A program made the translations under genes and the position numbers. Positions 25,327-33,025 of a stretch of 37,232 nucleotides of DNA are shown here, one piece after another; within the stretch, counting starts at the first letter, position 1, and each line of letters opens with the position of its first letter. The DNA lies in the IMG/VR virus record IMGVR_UViG_3300021961_000268, positions 1-37,232 of that record, one strand, 5' to 3'. Below the pieces are notes generated by a model. It was not told where the DNA came from, made no database searches, and saw nothing but the letters and a program-made list of their open reading frames with translations. The DNA comes from a virus.

Positions 25327-27035
25327 TTGTATTTAAGAATATCAAGTGGAAGAATTTTCTATCCACAGGGAATGTTTATACTGACATTCCTCTAAACCGT
25401 CATCCAACTACATTGATCATGGGCGAGAATGGCGCAGGTAAGTCTACGCTATTGGACGCACTCACCTTTGCATTGTTTGGTAAACCATATCGCGACATCA
25501 ACAAACCGCAGCTGGTCAATTCAATCAATGGTAAAGAGTGCTTGGTTGAGTTATCGTTTCACATTGGCGAAAAGAAATATCTAATTCGTCGCGGTATCAA
25601 ACCCAACATCTTTGAGATCTGGGTTGATGGTGAGATGCTGGATCAGTCAGCAAGTCTAAAAGACTATCAAGACATTCTTGAGAAAATGATACTCAAGATG
25701 AACTACAAGTCATTCACGCAGATTGTCATCCTAGGCTCTGCGTCATTCACTCCCTTTATGCAGTTGTCAGCCAGTGATCGTCGTGCGGTCATCGAGGATT
25801 TGCTAGACATACAAATTTTCTCAAGCATGAATGTATTGGTCAAAGAAAAACTTTCTTCACTGAAAGAAATCATCAGTGAAACTAGCATTCGCTTGAGTGG
25901 CGTTAAAGAAAAGATAGATCTACACGCAAAGCATATCGAAGAACTCAAGAAGAACAATCAAGACATCATAGACGCTCGTCGTGATGAGATGGAACGCAAT
26001 GGTGCAGAGATAGATAAGATGCGCCTTCTATCTGAAAAGGCTCAAGAAGATATAGATAGACTACTTGAGTCTATTCTTGACGCAGACTCAATCCTACGCA
26101 AACAAAAGAAACTAGAAGGATATGAGGTCAAGTTTGAAACAAACAAGAATAAACTTGAGAAAGAAATTCAGTTCTATGCTGAAAACGACAGCTGCCCTAC
26201 TTGTAAACAAGATATAGAAAAGATTTTCAAGGAAATGGAAACTTCTACCATCATTGGTAAGATCAAAGAGATAGAAGAGGGTATGATTAAACTAGAGGAA
26301 GAAAAGAATGCCGTTCTACAGAGAATCAATCACATTAAACAAACCAACGCTGAGGTCTCGGATCGTCAGCGCGATATTACTACACATAGCACTAGCATAT
26401 CTCATCTGCAAAAACGCAATAGAAGCATTCTTCAAGAAATTGCGCAGTTAGAAAGTACCAAGTCAATCACTGGTGAAAGCAAAGAGCAGTCAGAAAAACT
26501 CATGATTGAACTGACTGAGTTGATTGAGAAGAAGAAAACCACAGCTGAAGAACGTCAATACTACGATGTTGCTGCACAGTTGTTGAAAGATGGCGGCATC
26601 AAGGCTAAGATCATCAAGCAGTATTTGCCTGTGATCAATAAGATGGTAAACATGTATCTATCCAATATGGACTTCTTCGTGAATTTTACGATGGACGAAG
26701 AATTCAAAGAGACTATCAAGTCTCGCCATCGCGACGACTTCAGTTACGCAAACTTCTCCGAAGGTGAAAAGCAGAAGATCGACCTGTCTTTGCTACTGAC
26801 TTGGCGAGCAGTTGCTAGGATCAAGAACAGCGTGAATACCAATCTGCTGATCCTAGACGAAACCTTTGACTCAAGTCTGGATTCTAAGGGTACAGACAGT
26901 CTGTTACAAATACTATATACTATGCCAGAGAATACTAACGTGTTTGTAATTTCACACAAGGATCAGTTGCACGATAAGTTTGCGCATTCGTATAGATTTG
27001 AGAAGAAACAAAATTTCTCGAGGTTAGCAGTATGA
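25323..27035 (+). CDS. gp46: Recombination ATPase subunit gp46 (Rad50-like)
   Basis: A 570-residue SMC/Rad50-type ATPase, matching T4 gp46 (560). Walker A is GENGAGKST (residues 34-42). The central region forms two long coiled-coil arms joined by a zinc hook CPTC (C291, C294). The ABC signature NFSEGEKQKIDLS and Walker B LLILDETFDSSLD close the ATPase head near the C-terminus. It works with gp47 to process double-strand ends for recombination-dependent replication. It begins inside the gp47 stop and ends in an ATGA overlap with the peptide deformylase gene. Confidence 0.95.
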   Translation: MIVFKNIKWKNFLSTGNVYTDIPLNRHPTTLIMGENGAGKSTLLDALTFALFGKPYRDINKPQLVNSINGKECLVELSFHIGEKKYLIRRGIKPNIFEIWVDGEMLDQSASLKDYQDILEKMILKMNYKSFTQIVILGSASFTPFMQLSASDRRAVIEDLLDIQIFSSMNVLVKEKLSSLKEIISETSIRLSGVKEKIDLHAKHIEELKKNNQDIIDARRDEMERNGAEIDKMRLLSEKAQEDIDRLLESILDADSILRKQKKLEGYEVKFETNKNKLEKEIQFYAENDSCPTCKQDIEKIFKEMETSTIIGKIKEIEEGMIKLEEEKNAVLQRINHIKQTNAEVSDRQRDITTHSTSISHLQKRNRSILQEIAQLESTKSITGESKEQSEKLMIELTELIEKKKTTAEERQYYDVAAQLLKDGGIKAKIIKQYLPVINKMVNMYLSNMDFFVNFTMDEEFKETIKSRHRDDFSYANFSEGEKQKIDLSLLLTWRAVARIKNSVNTNLLILDETFDSSLDSKGTDSLLQILYTMPENTNVFVISHKDQLHDKFAHSYRFEKKQNFSRLAV

Positions 27036-27613
27036 GTAAGAAAGTAAAATATGTTGATGGTAACTTGATTGAGTATGAGATCTATAAATTAGTAGATAGT
27101 TATGATCCTATTCTGCGCAAGCCTACAACTCCAATAGATTTTGAGACTATGCCAGGAAAGGAAGTTGCATACTATTCAATGTCACTGATGGAAACATTGA
27201 ACAGTTTGGGCGGTCTAGGTTTATCAGCGAATCAGGTTGGATTGCCATATAGAATGTTTGCCTTGAACATGGGAGATAAGATTTGGTGTCTTATCAATCC
27301 TGTTGTCATAGAAAAGAGTATAACCAAAACAAAATACAAAGAAGGTTGTCTATCTTTCCCTGGATTGTTTCTTGAAATTGGTAGACCCAGTTCTGTTACA
27401 GTTGAATTCCAAGCAGCCAATGGTGAGAAGAAGATTCAAACATTCGATGGTCTGACTGCCACTTGCGTTCAACATGAAATGGACCACCTAGACGGTATCT
27501 GTTACACCGATCTTGTTAGTCCAATAAAATTACAAAGAGCCAAGGAAAAGGCAAAACTGCATGAACGCAAGGTGAAACGCTGGGCAAAACAACAGGCGCT
27601 CCTAAGTAACTGA
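27032..27613 (+). CDS. def: Peptide deformylase
   Basis: A 193-residue enzyme that removes the formyl group from nascent N-terminal Met. All three motifs are intact: GLGLSANQVG (residues 61-70), EGCLS (105-108 with metal ligand C106) and QHEMDHLDG (H148, E149, H152 of HEXXH). It starts within the gp46 stop, so it is translated with the recombination genes and is probably made in the early or middle phase. Deformylases are known auxiliary genes in cyanophages and other aquatic phages, where they are thought to help process phage or host proteins during infection. It is slightly longer than minimal phage deformylases because of its N- and C-terminal ends. Confidence 0.95.
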   Translation: MSKKVKYVDGNLIEYEIYKLVDSYDPILRKPTTPIDFETMPGKEVAYYSMSLMETLNSLGGLGLSANQVGLPYRMFALNMGDKIWCLINPVVIEKSITKTKYKEGCLSFPGLFLEIGRPSSVTVEFQAANGEKKIQTFDGLTATCVQHEMDHLDGICYTDLVSPIKLQRAKEKAKLHERKVKRWAKQQALLSN

Positions 27614-27634
27614 TTTATAAGGAAAATTTTTCGC

Positions 27635-27664
27635 TTGCTTTTTTGACTCGGTTCATAGTATAAT
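27635..27664 (+). promoter_or_regulatory. Host-type promoter before the metallopeptidase-VWA gene
   Basis: TTGCTT (27635-27640), 18 nt, TATAAT (27659-27664). A TTGACT at 27643 is too close (10 nt) to act as the -35. The start near 27671 leaves a leader of about 17 nt including GGAG at 27678-27681. Confidence 0.7.
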
Positions 27665-27687
27665 GGTTGCAGGATATGGAGAAATTA

Positions 27688-29910
27688 ATGCAATCAAGTC
27701 TTTCAACTACGAAGTCCATCGTGGCGCGACTACTAGCAGGTGAAAATCTGAACGTCGTGCACGAGAAGATTCCAACTGCATATTTTGACCTTGATAATCG
27801 TACAATTCACTGTCCTACATGGGAAGACATGGACGGTGCGCTGTACGATTTGCTCATGGCTCACGAAGTCAGCCACGGTTTGCATACACCGAAGGAAGGC
27901 TGGCATCACAACGTCAGCTCTAAGGGCAAAGGCTACAAGTCTGTCCTGAACGTGGTCGAGGATGCGCGCATCGAAAAGAAGATCAAGCGCATGTATCCTG
28001 GTCTGTCTAAGTCATTTGCCGCAGCATACAAGTCGCTGTTTGATCGCGACTTCTTCGGTATCAAGCGTCTGAAGTCTCTCGACAAGTTGAACCTTGCCGA
28101 CCGCATCAACTGCTATTTCAAGTTGGGTCATCTGATGTATGTGCCGTTCACCGCCGAAGAGCGTGTGATCGTGCGCGAGATTGAAAATGCCGATACTTGG
28201 GAGCAGGTTGTTGATCTGTCCGACCGTGTGTATGCTTACATGAAGGATCGCGAGCAGGATAAGGTTCAAACCGTCAAGGATCTGAACGAAGATCAGGTCG
28301 ATGACTTCAAGGACGACGAAGACAGCGAGTCTGAAGATTACGAACCGTCTGAACCTGACGACGAAGACGAAGACTTCGATGACATGCCCATGGGCGATCA
28401 GTTCTCTGATTCCACCGAGGAAGAGAGTGATGACATCAGCGAGGGTCAGCAGGATGCTATGAGTCAGTTGCTGGATGATCCAGAAGACGAAGACGTCAAG
28501 TCTGTCACCGATCAGATTTTCCGCCAGCGCGAAAAAGAGTTGGTGCTAGAGGAAGGCGACAAGGTTGGTAACATTGAGTTGCCTGAGCCTATTCTCGAAA
28601 ACATCGTGATGCCTTTTGATATCATGATCAGCGGCTGGCACAAGATGATGACTGACCTTGACGGCGTCGACGCAGGATACATTGCGAAGGGTTGGAATTC
28701 TTCTTTGTTGATCGAGCGCAGTCATCGCGTGTTCCGCGAGACCAATCAGAACACCATCAATCTGCTGGTGAAAGAGTTTGAGATGCGCAAGAATGCAAGT
28801 CAGTATGCGCGTGCTCAGACTTCTCGCAGCGGCGAGCTGGATATGACCCGTCTACACAACTACAAGTTGACCAGCGACGTGTTCAAGCGCATCACTGTCA
28901 CACCGAAGGGCAAGAACCACGGTCTGATTCTGTACGTTGACATGTCTGGTTCGATGTCTAGAATCTTTGGTGCTACACTTGAGCAGGTCATGATCCTGGT
29001 ACAGTTCTGCCGTCGCGTCAACATTCCATGTGACGTGTATGGTTTCTGTGACGATACACACGGTGTGACCGATCAACAGGCTTGGTTGGCTGCGAAGGCT
29101 GGTCGCCAGTGGAATCTATCTTCTGGTGTGCATATGAATGAGCGCAACTTTCACCTGAAGCCATTGATCAGCACTTCGTTGACTCAGGCTCAGTTCGGTG
29201 CGGCTTCTGATATGTTGACTGTGTTTGCGTATCATTATTACAGCTTTTGCAGCGGTGGTCGTTATCGCGATAACGACAAGTTTGACTTCTGGGCATATGA
29301 CCTGAAGCCCTCGGAGTATGGTTTCGGTCTCGGTGGTACTCCGTTGACTGAATGCATCATTGCTTCGCGTGATCAGATCTTGAAGTTCAAGAGCGAGAAA
29401 CGTCTGGATGTTGTCAACGTAATTCATCTGACTGATGGTGCTGGCGGCAACTGCTGGTCTTCAGGTGGAGACTGGTGGTTCACTCCGAAGATCACTTATG
29501 TGACCGATCGTCGCACCAAGCGTCGTTGCACCGTGCGTCAGCATGAGCAGCAGCAATCTATGACTCAGTTCGTTCGCGAGCTGACTGGTTGTAAGCAGAT
29601 TGGCTACTATGTCCTCGAAGGTAACATGAGCAAGAAGTATCTTCGTCATCAAATTGGCGAGAGTGCTTATGGTGAGTTCGAGAAGAACTATGAATCATTC
29701 AAGAAGAATGGCGTGTTTGCCGCACCAATGCTAGGTTATGATTCATATTTCTATCTGCGTCAGAACAGCAGCAATCTGGATGACGCGGAGTTCAAGGTAG
29801 AAGACAACGCTACCAAGGGCAAGTTGAAGTCTGCTTTTATAAAGCATCTTCGCAGCAAGAAGTCAAACCGCGCACTTTGTACGCAGTTTGCCGAGCAAAT
29901 CGCGGTCTAA
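27688..29910 (+). CDS. Metallopeptidase-like plus VWA domain protein (CobT-like partner of the AAA+ ATPase)
   Basis: A 740-residue protein. The start at 27688 is chosen for the GGAG six bases before it. Residues 50-100 have ALYDLLMAHEVSHGLHTP with an HEXXH zinc motif (H59, E60, H63), then SVLNVVEDARIEKK, a likely further-ligand helix also seen in CobT-type and DUF2201-like proteins. Residues 200-275 are a highly acidic Asp/Glu linker. From about residue 400 a VWA domain carries the MIDAS motif DMSGS (418-422) with later Thr/Asp positions. Such proteins pair with MoxR/CobS AAA+ ATPases to form chelatase- or chaperone-like machines. The next gene supplies that ATPase. True cobaltochelatase activity is not shown. 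Base composition is distinctly G+C-rich against the flanks. Confidence 0.75.
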   Translation: MQSSLSTTKSIVARLLAGENLNVVHEKIPTAYFDLDNRTIHCPTWEDMDGALYDLLMAHEVSHGLHTPKEGWHHNVSSKGKGYKSVLNVVEDARIEKKIKRMYPGLSKSFAAAYKSLFDRDFFGIKRLKSLDKLNLADRINCYFKLGHLMYVPFTAEERVIVREIENADTWEQVVDLSDRVYAYMKDREQDKVQTVKDLNEDQVDDFKDDEDSESEDYEPSEPDDEDEDFDDMPMGDQFSDSTEEESDDISEGQQDAMSQLLDDPEDEDVKSVTDQIFRQREKELVLEEGDKVGNIELPEPILENIVMPFDIMISGWHKMMTDLDGVDAGYIAKGWNSSLLIERSHRVFRETNQNTINLLVKEFEMRKNASQYARAQTSRSGELDMTRLHNYKLTSDVFKRITVTPKGKNHGLILYVDMSGSMSRIFGATLEQVMILVQFCRRVNIPCDVYGFCDDTHGVTDQQAWLAAKAGRQWNLSSGVHMNERNFHLKPLISTSLTQAQFGAASDMLTVFAYHYYSFCSGGRYRDNDKFDFWAYDLKPSEYGFGLGGTPLTECIIASRDQILKFKSEKRLDVVNVIHLTDGAGGNCWSSGGDWWFTPKITYVTDRRTKRRCTVRQHEQQQSMTQFVRELTGCKQIGYYVLEGNMSKKYLRHQIGESAYGEFEKNYESFKKNGVFAAPMLGYDSYFYLRQNSSNLDDAEFKVEDNATKGKLKSAFIKHLRSKKSNRALCTQFAEQIAV

Positions 29911-29943
29911 TGCAAGTGATTGATTCTACAGGGATTTTTACCC

Positions 29944-29972
29944 TTGCGTTTTTCCGCGATATTTTATATAAT
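29944..29972 (+). promoter_or_regulatory. Host-type promoter before the CobS-like gene
   Basis: TTGCGT (29944-29949), 17 nt, TATAAT (29967-29972). The expected start near 29979 leaves a leader of about 30 nt with GGAG at 29997-30000 before the ATG at 30010. Confidence 0.75.
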
Positions 29973-30009
29973 GTTTGTATGATGTTTGTTATTGATGGAG
30001 AGTGAGAAT

Positions 30010-31209
30010 ATGCGAAAGTCCAATTACAACACTGCCGAACAGAAGGCAGATATTTGCGCCAAGATTCGCGAGCACTTCGGTGCGGACGTGATTGGTGTAA
30101 AACAGATTCACGAATACGTTTCTGAAACTGACGTCAGTTTCCCGTATTTCATCCTGCGTGAGCGCAAGATTGGTCGCAATCAGTACGATCTGGTTGGCGA
30201 CATTCAGCCCATGGCTAAGAAGCCCAAGGCAGTCAAGGTTCAGGCTCCCGTGTCTGAGTCCGTTGCTGCACCTGCGATGGTTGCGCAGGTGGTTCCGTTT
30301 CAGCGCAAGCGTGCGTCTAGCGTCGCTGACTCGCTGGTTCCTTTCAAGAATACCACTTTTGTCCCGTTCGGTTTCTACAATGACCTGAAGGGCATTCTCA
30401 AGTCTGGTATCTTCTATCCCATCTACATCACAGGTCACTCTGGTAACGGTAAGACCATGGGTGTCGAACAGGCGTGTGCGCAGCTCGGTCGCGAGTTGAT
30501 CCGCGTGAACGTCACCAAGACCACCGACGAGATCGAGTTGTTTGGTTCCTACGAACTCATCAACGGCGACACCGTGCGCACCGATGGTCCTGTAACCACT
30601 GCGATGCGTCGTGGTGCGGTGCTGCTGCTCGACGAGAGCGACTATGGTGCCGAGGGTTTGACCTGTCTTCAGGGTGTGATGGAAGGCAAGCCATACTACG
30701 ACAAGCGCACTGGTGAGGTCATTCATCCTGCTGCTGGTTTCATGATCGTTGCTACTGGTAACACCAAGGGCAAGGGCGACATCGACGGTCGCTACATGTA
30801 TACCAACACCATGAACGAAGCGTTCCTGGAGCGTTTCGCCATCACCGTCGAGCAGGATTATCCGCCAGCTTCTGTTGAGCGCAAGATCCTTTCCAAGAAC
30901 TTCAGCGAGTTGAATCTGTCTGACGATGGTTTCATTGATCACCTGATCAACTGGGCTGAAGTGATCCGCAAGTCTTTCAAGGAAGGTGCGGTGGATGAGG
31001 TTATCACCACTCGCCGTCTGGTTCACATCGCGAAAGCCTATGCAATCTTTCAGGATCGCTCTCGTGCAATTCAGATGTGTCTGAATCGTTTCGACGAAGA
31101 TACCAAGAATGCGTTCATGGATCTGTATACCAAGGTTGATCCTACAGCCAACACCGTGGCTGATGCGGTTTCAACCGAGGATCGGATTGAAAGTGATCCT
31201 GAGTTCTAA
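30010..31209 (+). CDS. cobS: MoxR/CobS-type AAA+ ATPase
   Basis: A 399-residue AAA+ ATPase. Several in-frame starts exist upstream, but ATG 30010 lies 9 nt after GGAG. The first 65 residues form a small helical domain with a Pro/Ala-rich linker (70-110). The ATPase core has Walker A GHSGNGKT (142-149), Walker B LLLDESD (205-211), sensor 1 VATGNT (247-252) and an arginine finger in AFLERF (271-276). The sequence resembles the cobS genes annotated in many T4-like cyanophages. With the VWA protein upstream it probably forms a two-part remodelling or metal-insertion machine. The chlorin/cobalamin role is uncertain because no CobN-like subunit is visible. G+C content is high, like its partner. Confidence 0.8.
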   Translation: MRKSNYNTAEQKADICAKIREHFGADVIGVKQIHEYVSETDVSFPYFILRERKIGRNQYDLVGDIQPMAKKPKAVKVQAPVSESVAAPAMVAQVVPFQRKRASSVADSLVPFKNTTFVPFGFYNDLKGILKSGIFYPIYITGHSGNGKTMGVEQACAQLGRELIRVNVTKTTDEIELFGSYELINGDTVRTDGPVTTAMRRGAVLLLDESDYGAEGLTCLQGVMEGKPYYDKRTGEVIHPAAGFMIVATGNTKGKGDIDGRYMYTNTMNEAFLERFAITVEQDYPPASVERKILSKNFSELNLSDDGFIDHLINWAEVIRKSFKEGAVDEVITTRRLVHIAKAYAIFQDRSRAIQMCLNRFDEDTKNAFMDLYTKVDPTANTVADAVSTEDRIESDPEF

Positions 31210-31215
31210 AAAGAT

Positions 31216-31244
31216 TTGCCATTACACTCTTTTCAGAGTATAAT
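31216..31244 (+). promoter_or_regulatory. Host-type promoter before the winged-helix gene
   Basis: TTGCCA (31216-31221), 17 nt, TATAAT (31239-31244). Transcription would start near 31251, directly at a possible pseudoknot leader. Confidence 0.8.
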
Positions 31245-31252
31245 GGTATTAT

Positions 31253-31292
31253 GTTAGGCAAACCGCAACCTAACATTGAATTGAAGTGCGGT
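31253..31292 (+). promoter_or_regulatory. Possible H-type pseudoknot in the 5' leader
   Basis: Stem 1 pairs GTTAGG (31253-31258) with CCTAAC (31269-31274). Six loop bases ACCGCA (31262-31267) are perfectly complementary to TGCGGT (31287-31292), giving a second 6-bp stem. Linkers are CAA, A and an A-rich 12-mer, the geometry of a classic H-type pseudoknot. It ends 9 nt before the GAGG ribosome binding site at 31302. It matches no riboswitch class I can name. It could be an autoregulatory protein site, a ligand sensor or a 5'-end stabiliser. Confidence 0.45.
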
Positions 31293-31311
31293 GTTTTAGT
31301 TGAGGTGTTTT

Positions 31312-31599
31312 ATGTCTGCTGTTAATTCTATGTTTGATTACCTGCGCAGTGGTCGCTCTGTTACCACCAAGCAGGCTCGCACTCTGTTCAAGGTGAGCAA
31401 TGTTGCTGATCTTGTCTACCGTTTGCGTAACGAAGGTGCTCCGATTTACACTAATCGTGTCACCACTAGCCGTGGCGAGAAGACTTTCTCTTATCGTCTA
31501 GGTATGCCGAGTTCTGCTTTTCAGGGTTACACTGACTCTGGTCACCGCGCTCGTGCTCGCAAGACTCTATACCGTGATGCCATCTCTGTAAGCATCTAA
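31312..31599 (+). CDS. Small winged-helix/HTH protein
   Basis: A 95-residue basic protein. The ATG at 31312 follows GAGG at 31302-31305; the TTG further upstream in frame is rejected. Residues 5-60 read as a winged helix: MFDYLRSGRSVTTKQARTLF, then VADLVYRLRNEGAPIYTNRV and a wing SRGEKTFSYRLG. The Arg-rich C-terminal tail (HRARARKTLYRD) may add nucleic-acid contacts. Similar small HTH proteins occur widely in tailed phages. It stands alone between a promoter with a structured leader and a terminator-like hairpin, so it may be a dose-sensitive regulator, perhaps acting on its own leader or the neighbouring promoters. Target unknown. Confidence 0.7.
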   Translation: MSAVNSMFDYLRSGRSVTTKQARTLFKVSNVADLVYRLRNEGAPIYTNRVTTSRGEKTFSYRLGMPSSAFQGYTDSGHRARARKTLYRDAISVSI

Positions 31600-31605
31600 G
31601 AGTCC

Positions 31606-31636
31606 ATCATCTTACTTTCTCCATCGGTAAGATGAT
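31606..31636 (+). other. Stem-loop after the winged-helix gene
   Basis: A 10-bp stem ATCATCTTAC (31606-31615)/GTAAGATGAT (31627-31636) with an 11-nt loop and no T-tract. It may protect the 3' end of the small mRNA or act with the following hairpin. Confidence 0.5.
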
Positions 31637-31640
31637 AGTC

Positions 31641-31670
31641 GTGGGGGCGCAATGCCCCCACATTTCATTT
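31641..31670 (+). terminator. Terminator-like hairpin before the base-modification operon
   Basis: An 8-bp stem GTGGGGGC (31641-31648)/GCCCCCAC (31654-31661) is followed by ATTTCATTT. The T-tract is imperfect and overlaps the -35 of the next promoter, so termination and re-initiation are packed together. Confidence 0.65.
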
Positions 31671-31697
31671 GCCATTTTGGAAAAAAACATATATAAT
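31669..31697 (+). promoter_or_regulatory. Host-type promoter of the base-modification operon
   Basis: TTGCCA (31669-31674), 17 nt, TATAAT (31692-31697). The -35 is identical to that at 31216. The AGGAG at 31713-31717 precedes the ATG at 31724. All following genes to the window end overlap or abut, so this is the likely operon promoter. Confidence 0.8.
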
Positions 31698-31723
31698 CAC
31701 ATGATGACAAATAGGAGATTTCT

Positions 31724-33025
31724 ATGGTTCGAACAATTGTAGCCAAAGAAAAAGTAGATTGTGAGCATCTGCTTGGACAATTTGTAGATGAAAATCATTA
31801 TGATGTCTTAGTAGAAGAAGATACAGATTGTTATATGCCCAACCTATTGGGTGGTGATGCTAAGACAGAACAAAATATCGCATTCAAGTTTCGTAAAAAC
31901 TTTTTCACCAAGAAAGAACAAAAAGCGGCATATGAAGGTCTGAGAGAAGCCGCACTACCAACTCAAAATCGCGGACTTGCTGCTGGACCAAAGGGCGCAA
32001 TGTGCGGTGGACGTGAGTGGGTTACTGAGTTTCAATTGCGTGTGTTACAGTACTTTCAGAAGGGACAGGAGAACACTGCAATCAAAATTGATGCGGAGAA
32101 AGAGGTCGCTAATCTCCGCGAGTTATATGGAGAAAAAGAATCAACACGCGGTCTTGTTTGGCTTTCGGCAAAAGTAAAGGCTGATAATTTTCAGTTTGAA
32201 AAATGGCTGAAGGGTGCATTGAAGGCATCTGTGAAAGCCAGAAAGGAAGCAGCAAATAAAGTTGCAGAAAAATATATTTCAGATACAACCTATGCCAATC
32301 AAGTCAATTCTGGTATCGCTGGTTGGTTTGATCGTTATCCACGCATTCCATACGGTCGTGCAACAGCCTACACGCAAAATGAATTTGATAAGTTTGAGAA
32401 GTCATTCCCATTCTTGCAGTCTCTAAATCGTGGATTCAAAGAACTTCTTCCGCAGCGTTGGGGGAATCAACGTGCTGCAGCAGATACAATGGATCAGCGA
32501 TTCCTAGTTCCTGAAACTGTATTCTCTACCATCACTGTTAATAAGACTTTCCGTACAGCCTGTCACCGCGATGCTGGTGACTTCAGCGATGGTCTAAGCA
32601 ATCTGCTTGTACTTTCCAATGATGGTCGTTTCACTGGTGGTTATCTGGTATTCCCTGAGTATAGAACCGCAGTGAATGTGAGACCAGGAGATCTATTGCT
32701 TGTAAACAATCATGAGATCATTCATGGTAACACTCCAATTGTATGTGAAGAAGGTAGCGAGCGTATCAGTCTAGTTTGTTATCTTCGAGAGAAGATGCTT
32801 GAGTTGGGTTCTTATGAATATGAGAATTGGCGCTATCAGTTTGTTGAATCAAGAAGGCTCAACAAAGAACACAAACTTTGGAAGCCACTCTGGAATGGTG
32901 TAAGTGAAGGTATGTGGGATTCCGATGAGTGGTTTGAGTATCTAGAAAAGAACGGCGGAGCAGAGATGGTGGAAAAATACCATCCAAAAACTGAATCTGC
33001 ATCTACATTGGATGCATTTCTATAA
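31724..33025 (+). CDS. TET/JBP-family 2-oxoglutarate/Fe(II) DNA-base dioxygenase
   Basis: A 433-residue predicted dioxygenase that hydroxylates a methyl group on a DNA base (5-methylcytosine or thymine). The C-terminal half has the double-stranded beta-helix core: VNKTFRTACHRDAGD with the HXD iron ligands H281 and D283, GGYLVFPEY, the turn VRPGDLLLVNNHEIIHGNTP with the distal iron ligand H334, and the 2-oxoglutarate-binding Arg R347 in ERISLVCYLRE. This spacing and the GGYLVFP strand are typical of phage TET/JBP proteins and unlike prolyl hydroxylases. The N-terminal 200 residues are unrecognised and may bind DNA or the modification partners. It heads an operon of base-decorating enzymes. Which base is oxidised cannot be read from the sequence. 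Confidence 0.82.
   Translation: MVRTIVAKEKVDCEHLLGQFVDENHYDVLVEEDTDCYMPNLLGGDAKTEQNIAFKFRKNFFTKKEQKAAYEGLREAALPTQNRGLAAGPKGAMCGGREWVTEFQLRVLQYFQKGQENTAIKIDAEKEVANLRELYGEKESTRGLVWLSAKVKADNFQFEKWLKGALKASVKARKEAANKVAEKYISDTTYANQVNSGIAGWFDRYPRIPYGRATAYTQNEFDKFEKSFPFLQSLNRGFKELLPQRWGNQRAAADTMDQRFLVPETVFSTITVNKTFRTACHRDAGDFSDGLSNLLVLSNDGRFTGGYLVFPEYRTAVNVRPGDLLLVNNHEIIHGNTPIVCEEGSERISLVCYLREKMLELGSYEYENWRYQFVESRRLNKEHKLWKPLWNGVSEGMWDSDEWFEYLEKNGGAEMVEKYHPKTESASTLDAFL

Noticed and set aside
27643-27664. TTGACT as the -35 of the promoter at 27659
   Set aside because: The spacer would be only 10 nt. TTGCTT at 27635 gives 18 nt.
29989-31026. Long open frame (345 codons) on the - strand opposite the CobS-like gene
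   Set aside because: It mirrors a gene with intact AAA+ motifs and strong codon bias. The G+C-rich codons of the + strand gene remove stops on the other strand. No ribosome site or known motif is seen.
31253-31292. Leader pseudoknot as a preQ1, SAM-II or glutamine riboswitch
   Set aside because: The architecture is similar in outline, but the conserved core bases I know for these classes are not present.
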